Source of the DNA: Granulicella sp. L56
GTDB taxonomy: Bacteria > Acidobacteriota > Terriglobia > Terriglobales > Acidobacteriaceae
Assembly (NCBI RefSeq): GCF_009765835.1
Contig: NZ_LMUS01000008.1
Span: 89,998-153,997, forward strand
DNA: 64,000 nucleotides
Direction: 5' to 3'
Every line of letters begins with the position of its first letter. Position 1 is the first letter of the stretch. The notes beneath the pieces are model-generated. The model was not told where the DNA came from, did no database searches, and saw nothing but the letters and a program-made list of their open reading frames with translations. This document shows, piece after piece, positions 60,768-64,000 of the stretch. The translations under genes were made by a program, and so were the position numbers.

Positions 60768-63458
60768 ATGAAACGATTTAGTATTGCCATTCTCGCGCTT
60801 ATCTCTGCGTCTGCACTCGGTCAATCGAAGCCTTCTGCTTATCTCGACCCATCGTTGCCGGCGGCTGTGCGCGCTCACGATGTGGTCTCGAAGATGACGC
60901 TCGACGAGAAGGCATCGCAACTCGAAGATTGGGCCACGGCGATCCCGCGGTTGGGGATCCCTGACTATCAGACGTGGAGCGAGGCGCTGCACGGCGTGGC
61001 GAACTCTGGATTTGCCACCGTGTTTCCTCAGGCGATTGGTATGGCCGCGACATGGGACCCGTCGATGGTGCATGAGATGGGCGATGTCATCTCGACGGAG
61101 GGCCGCGCGAAGTACAACGAGGCGCAGCGGGAAGGGAACCATCGCATCTTCTACGGGCTGACCTTCTGGTCGCCGAATATCAATATCTTTCGCGATCCGC
61201 GCTGGGGTCGGGGGCAGGAGACCTATGGCGAAGACCCGTTTCTGACCAGCCACATGGGCGACGCATTTGTTCAGGGTGTACAAGGGGACGACCCTGCGCA
61301 CCCGGTTGCCATTGCGACAGCCAAGCATTTCGCGGTGCATAGCGGGCCTGAATCACTGCGGCACGTCTTCAACGTCGATGTCAGCCCACGCGATCTGGAA
61401 GAGACCTACCTGCCCGCGTTCCGCTCGCTGGTTGTGGATGGTCATGTGAAGTCGGTGATGTGCGCCTACAACGCCATTGATGGCACCGCTGCGTGTGCCA
61501 ACAAGATGCTATTGCAGGACCACCTGCGCGGAGCGTGGGGCTTCAAGGGCTTTGTCGTATCGGACTGCGCCGCCATTGTCGATGTCACGCACGGGCATCA
61601 CAATGCGCCGGACATTATGCACGCTGCGGCGATCTCAATCGAAGCCGGCACTGATCTATCGTGCAGCATCTGGTCTCCGGGATTTAATACACTGGCCGAT
61701 GCCGTTCGGAAGGGCGTGGTCTCCGAAGATCTTTTGACGCGTTCCGCGGAGCGCTTGTACACAGGACGCTTTGAGCTTGGCATGTTTGGCGCACCGGGAT
61801 CGAGTCCCTACGACAAGATACCGTTCTCTGAAGACGCTTCCGAGGAGCACCGCCAGGTTGCCTTGAAGGCAGCGGAAGAGTCGATGGTGTTGTTGAAGAA
61901 CAATGGCGTGCTGCCGCTACGCCAGACGGTGAAGAACATCGCCGTGATTGGACCGACTGCCGATCTTCTGGCTTCGCTGGAAGGAAATTACAACGGCGTG
62001 GCGCTGCACCCGGTCTCTCCGCTTGATGGGATTGCCAAACAGTTTCCCGGAGCGAAGATTCATTATGCCCAAGGCTCCATGCTGGCCGATGGCGTTGGCG
62101 TGCCGGTGCCGCGTACGGTCTTTGGCTCTGGATTGCGCACCGAATATTTTGCCACCTCCGATTGGACGGGACGGCCAGTTGCGGTGAGTACCGAGCCGGA
62201 GGTCCAGTACGACTGGCGTGATGCCGTGCCGAACCCGGAGATCCATACCCACAACTACTCTGTTCGCTGGAGCGGCAAGATGAGCGCGCCAGCGGCAGGA
62301 AAGTACACTTTCATCTTTGAGGGAGGCCCGCCCTTTCCCTATTCCCCGAAGGAGTCGTACCGGTTTGTGCTCGACGGCAAGGTGCTCTCCGAGGGGCGCC
62401 TCGACGGCGGCAAACTCGACATGGGAGCGTTCACGGTGGCCAAGGGGGCGTCGCCTTCGGCTCCGCCGGTGATGACCGGCTCTCGCCCGGCACGGATTGA
62501 AGTGACGTTCAACGATACAAAGGCTCATGACTTCCAGCTTGAATATAGCCACTCTGGCGACCGTGCCGGAGGAAGCGCTGTGCTCAAGTGGGAGACCCCT
62601 GCACAGGTTCAGATTGACGAAGCAGTTGCCGCGGCAAAGGCGTCTGACGTTGTGCTCGCCTTTGTCGGGCTTTCGCCACAGTTGGAAGGCGAAGAGATGC
62701 CCATCAAGATCAAGGGCTTCGATGGCGGCGACCGCACCAGCATCGATCTGCCTGAATCGCAGAAGCAGATGCTCGAAGCTGTGGCAGCAACAGGGAAGCC
62801 GGTCATCGTCGTATCGCTGAGCGGCAGTGCGCTGGCGCTCTCGTGGGCGAAGGAACATGCGGCGGCAGTTTTGCAGGCATGGTATCCGGGAGTGGCGGGT
62901 GGCACAGCGATTGCCCGCACGCTGGCTGGAGAGAACAATCCTGCTGGCCGTCTGCCGATCACCTTCTATGCCAGTACCGATGATCTTCCTGCCTTCACGG
63001 ACTACTCCATGAAGAACCGGACCTATCGCTACTTTACGGGCAAGCCGCTCTGGGGATTTGGCTATGGCTTGAGCTATTCCAGCTTCCGCTACGGGCCGGT
63101 GAAGCTGTCATCTTCTTCCGTGACTGCCGGACAGCCATTGACTGCGACCGTCAGCGTGACGAATACCAGCGCACGGGCAGGCGATGAGGTTGTCGAAGCT
63201 TATCTCAAGACGCCACAAGTCGATGGTCCTGAGCGCTCGCTGGTCGGCTTCAGGCGAGTTCACCTGAAAGCCGGAGAAAGTCGCCAAGTCTCTCTGGAGC
63301 TGAGTCCGCGTTCGCTCTCGGGCGTCGATGAAAAGGGACAGCGTTCGATTCTTGCTGGCGAATACCGGCTGAGCGTCGGATCGACACAACCTGCGGAGAC
63401 AACGCGTAAGTCAGAGACAACCTTCGATATTCATGGCACAGCCGCGCTTCCAAAGTAA
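60768..63458 (+). CDS. GH3 beta-glycosidase with PA14 insertion, secreted
   Basis: An 896-residue exported enzyme (signal peptide ends near ASALGQ). The GH3 N-terminal barrel has nucleophile Asp266 in GFVVSDCAAI, with KHFAVHSGPE before it. The second domain is interrupted by a PA14 lectin-like insertion (about residues 445-590, starting GLRTEYFATSDW). A fibronectin-III-like domain forms the C-terminus (NTSARAGDEVVEAYLK). The PA14-containing GH3 group includes beta-glucosidases and xylosidases. It is divergent from the glycosyltransferase and carries the GGTAACGTT site upstream. Confidence 0.92.
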   Translation: MKRFSIAILALISASALGQSKPSAYLDPSLPAAVRAHDVVSKMTLDEKASQLEDWATAIPRLGIPDYQTWSEALHGVANSGFATVFPQAIGMAATWDPSMVHEMGDVISTEGRAKYNEAQREGNHRIFYGLTFWSPNINIFRDPRWGRGQETYGEDPFLTSHMGDAFVQGVQGDDPAHPVAIATAKHFAVHSGPESLRHVFNVDVSPRDLEETYLPAFRSLVVDGHVKSVMCAYNAIDGTAACANKMLLQDHLRGAWGFKGFVVSDCAAIVDVTHGHHNAPDIMHAAAISIEAGTDLSCSIWSPGFNTLADAVRKGVVSEDLLTRSAERLYTGRFELGMFGAPGSSPYDKIPFSEDASEEHRQVALKAAEESMVLLKNNGVLPLRQTVKNIAVIGPTADLLASLEGNYNGVALHPVSPLDGIAKQFPGAKIHYAQGSMLADGVGVPVPRTVFGSGLRTEYFATSDWTGRPVAVSTEPEVQYDWRDAVPNPEIHTHNYSVRWSGKMSAPAAGKYTFIFEGGPPFPYSPKESYRFVLDGKVLSEGRLDGGKLDMGAFTVAKGASPSAPPVMTGSRPARIEVTFNDTKAHDFQLEYSHSGDRAGGSAVLKWETPAQVQIDEAVAAAKASDVVLAFVGLSPQLEGEEMPIKIKGFDGGDRTSIDLPESQKQMLEAVAATGKPVIVVSLSGSALALSWAKEHAAAVLQAWYPGVAGGTAIARTLAGENNPAGRLPITFYASTDDLPAFTDYSMKNRTYRYFTGKPLWGFGYGLSYSSFRYGPVKLSSSSVTAGQPLTATVSVTNTSARAGDEVVEAYLKTPQVDGPERSLVGFRRVHLKAGESRQVSLELSPRSLSGVDEKGQRSILAGEYRLSVGSTQPAETTRKSETTFDIHGTAALPK

Positions 63459-63579
63459 ATCGCCTAGTCGCAGTCGGAGGCTGTAGTTGCGGTTCAGAAG
63501 ATTCTGTCGGTTTTGCCGCTAAGAGATCGTCAGGCAGTCCGCTGTAGACTTGGTTAAAGTTCACTGGCGAGGTGGATCC

Positions 63580-64000
63580 ATGCCAAACTACACGAAGACT
63601 GCCGAGGCGATCTCTCGGCTTTCTCCAGAGGAATTCAAGGTCACCCAACAAAGCGGGACCGAGCGGCCCTTCGAGAATGCCTATTGGGATCATGATGAGC
63701 CCGGTTTGTATGTCGATATCGTATCGGGCGAGCCGCTGTTTTCGTCACTCGATAAATTTCACAGCAACTGCGGCTGGCCAAGTTTCACTAAGCCGGTTGA
63801 GCCAGAGAATGTGGACGAACGGTCTGATAGCAGCCATGGAATGAAGCGGACCGAGGTTCGGTCGCTCCACGGCGACAGCCACCTCGGTCATGTCTTTGAT
63901 GATGGACCCAAAGACGCCGGTGGCTTGCGCTATTGCATCAACTCTGCTTCGCTGCGTTTCATTGCTCTTGATGAGCTTGAGAGCGAAGGTTACGGCAGCT
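63580..64000 (+). CDS. msrB: peptide-methionine (R)-S-oxide reductase MsrB, 3' cut by window
   Basis: The frame from ATG 63580 runs off the window after 140 residues. MsrB hallmarks are KFHSNCGWPSFTKP (recycling Cys), DSHLGHVFDDGP and GGLRYCINSASLRF with the catalytic Cys. The two Cys-x2-Cys zinc pairs of many MsrB proteins are missing (GLYVDIVSGEPLF and EVRSLHGDSHL in their places), so this is the zinc-free type. It repairs R-methionine sulfoxide. The GH3 gene ends 121 bases upstream. Confidence 0.92.
   Translation, partial: MPNYTKTAEAISRLSPEEFKVTQQSGTERPFENAYWDHDEPGLYVDIVSGEPLFSSLDKFHSNCGWPSFTKPVEPENVDERSDSSHGMKRTEVRSLHGDSHLGHVFDDGPKDAGGLRYCINSASLRFIALDELESEGYGS

Noticed and set aside
1..64000. 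tRNA, rRNA, CRISPR array, insertion sequence or prophage
   Set aside because: I looked for cloverleaf-like blocks, regular short repeats with spacers, transposase or integrase motifs and found none; this is by eye and not a model search.

Overview
The window looks like a chromosomal segment of an acidobacterium of the class Terriglobia (Acidobacteriaceae; Edaphobacter, Granulicella or Terriglobus type). This is inferred from family content: an Oar-like carboxypeptidase-regulatory-domain TonB-dependent receptor, many secreted or Tat-exported glycoside hydrolases, a TIGR03435 'soil-associated' protein, a pro-kumamolisin/sedolisin protease with Ig-like repeats, and many GTG/TTG starts in moderately GC-rich DNA. 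I see no rRNA, tRNA, CRISPR array, insertion sequence, integrase or prophage. Both ends cut genes: lhr at the left edge and msrB at the right.

Layout. 0-4.2 kb: 3' part of lhr (helicase) overlapping a Nei/Fpg glycosylase. 4.3-6.7 kb: a small cysteine-rich secreted protein, a candidate small RNA in an AT-rich gap, and a GH29 fucosidase behind palindromic operator-like sites. 6.8-12.9 kb: pterin dehydratase, HD-GYP response regulator, glmU and a translationally coupled pair of M16 peptidase genes. 13.0-22.1 kb: carbohydrate region with a TonB receptor, GH2, GH105, an alginate-lyase-like enzyme and a probable ROK gene relic. 22.2-27.8 kb: a beta-oxidation operon (3-hydroxyacyl-CoA dehydrogenase/enoyl-CoA hydratase, thiolase, acyl-CoA dehydrogenase) behind a TetR-type FadR-like palindrome. 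27.9-33.3 kb: sedolisin protease and polyphosphate kinase. 33.4-39.0 kb: sigma factor/membrane protein/coiled-coil operon, convergent with a PDZ-membrane histidine kinase and an NtrC-type regulator. 39.3-43.4 kb: hydrolases, an M20 peptidase, and a nuclease-like gene that appears to be broken by a frameshift. 43.5-49.0 kb: dnaE, accA and a CPBP protease. 49.2-56.9 kb: mixed genes, including an arginine-amidinohydrolase-fold protein lacking its cysteine, pyrF, a sigma/anti-sigma/secretin-like cassette and rlpA. 57.1-64 kb: thiD, thiS, a glycosyltransferase, GH3 and msrB.

How it fits together. The biology suggested is a soil heterotroph degrading plant or microbial polysaccharides and proteins outside the cytoplasm. 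CG- or GC-centred palindromes of the LacI-family type stand near the fucosidase, the TonB receptor and the GH3 gene, which suggests shared sugar-responsive control. The fatty-acid operon carries its own operator. The observations I rate highest are the candidate ncRNA at about 4.86-4.99 kb, the GAFTSA (not GAFTGA) loop in the NtrC-type regulator paired with the PDZ-membrane kinase, the Cys-to-Ser change in the amidinohydrolase-fold protein, the split nuclease-like gene, and the shared GGTAACGTT sites.
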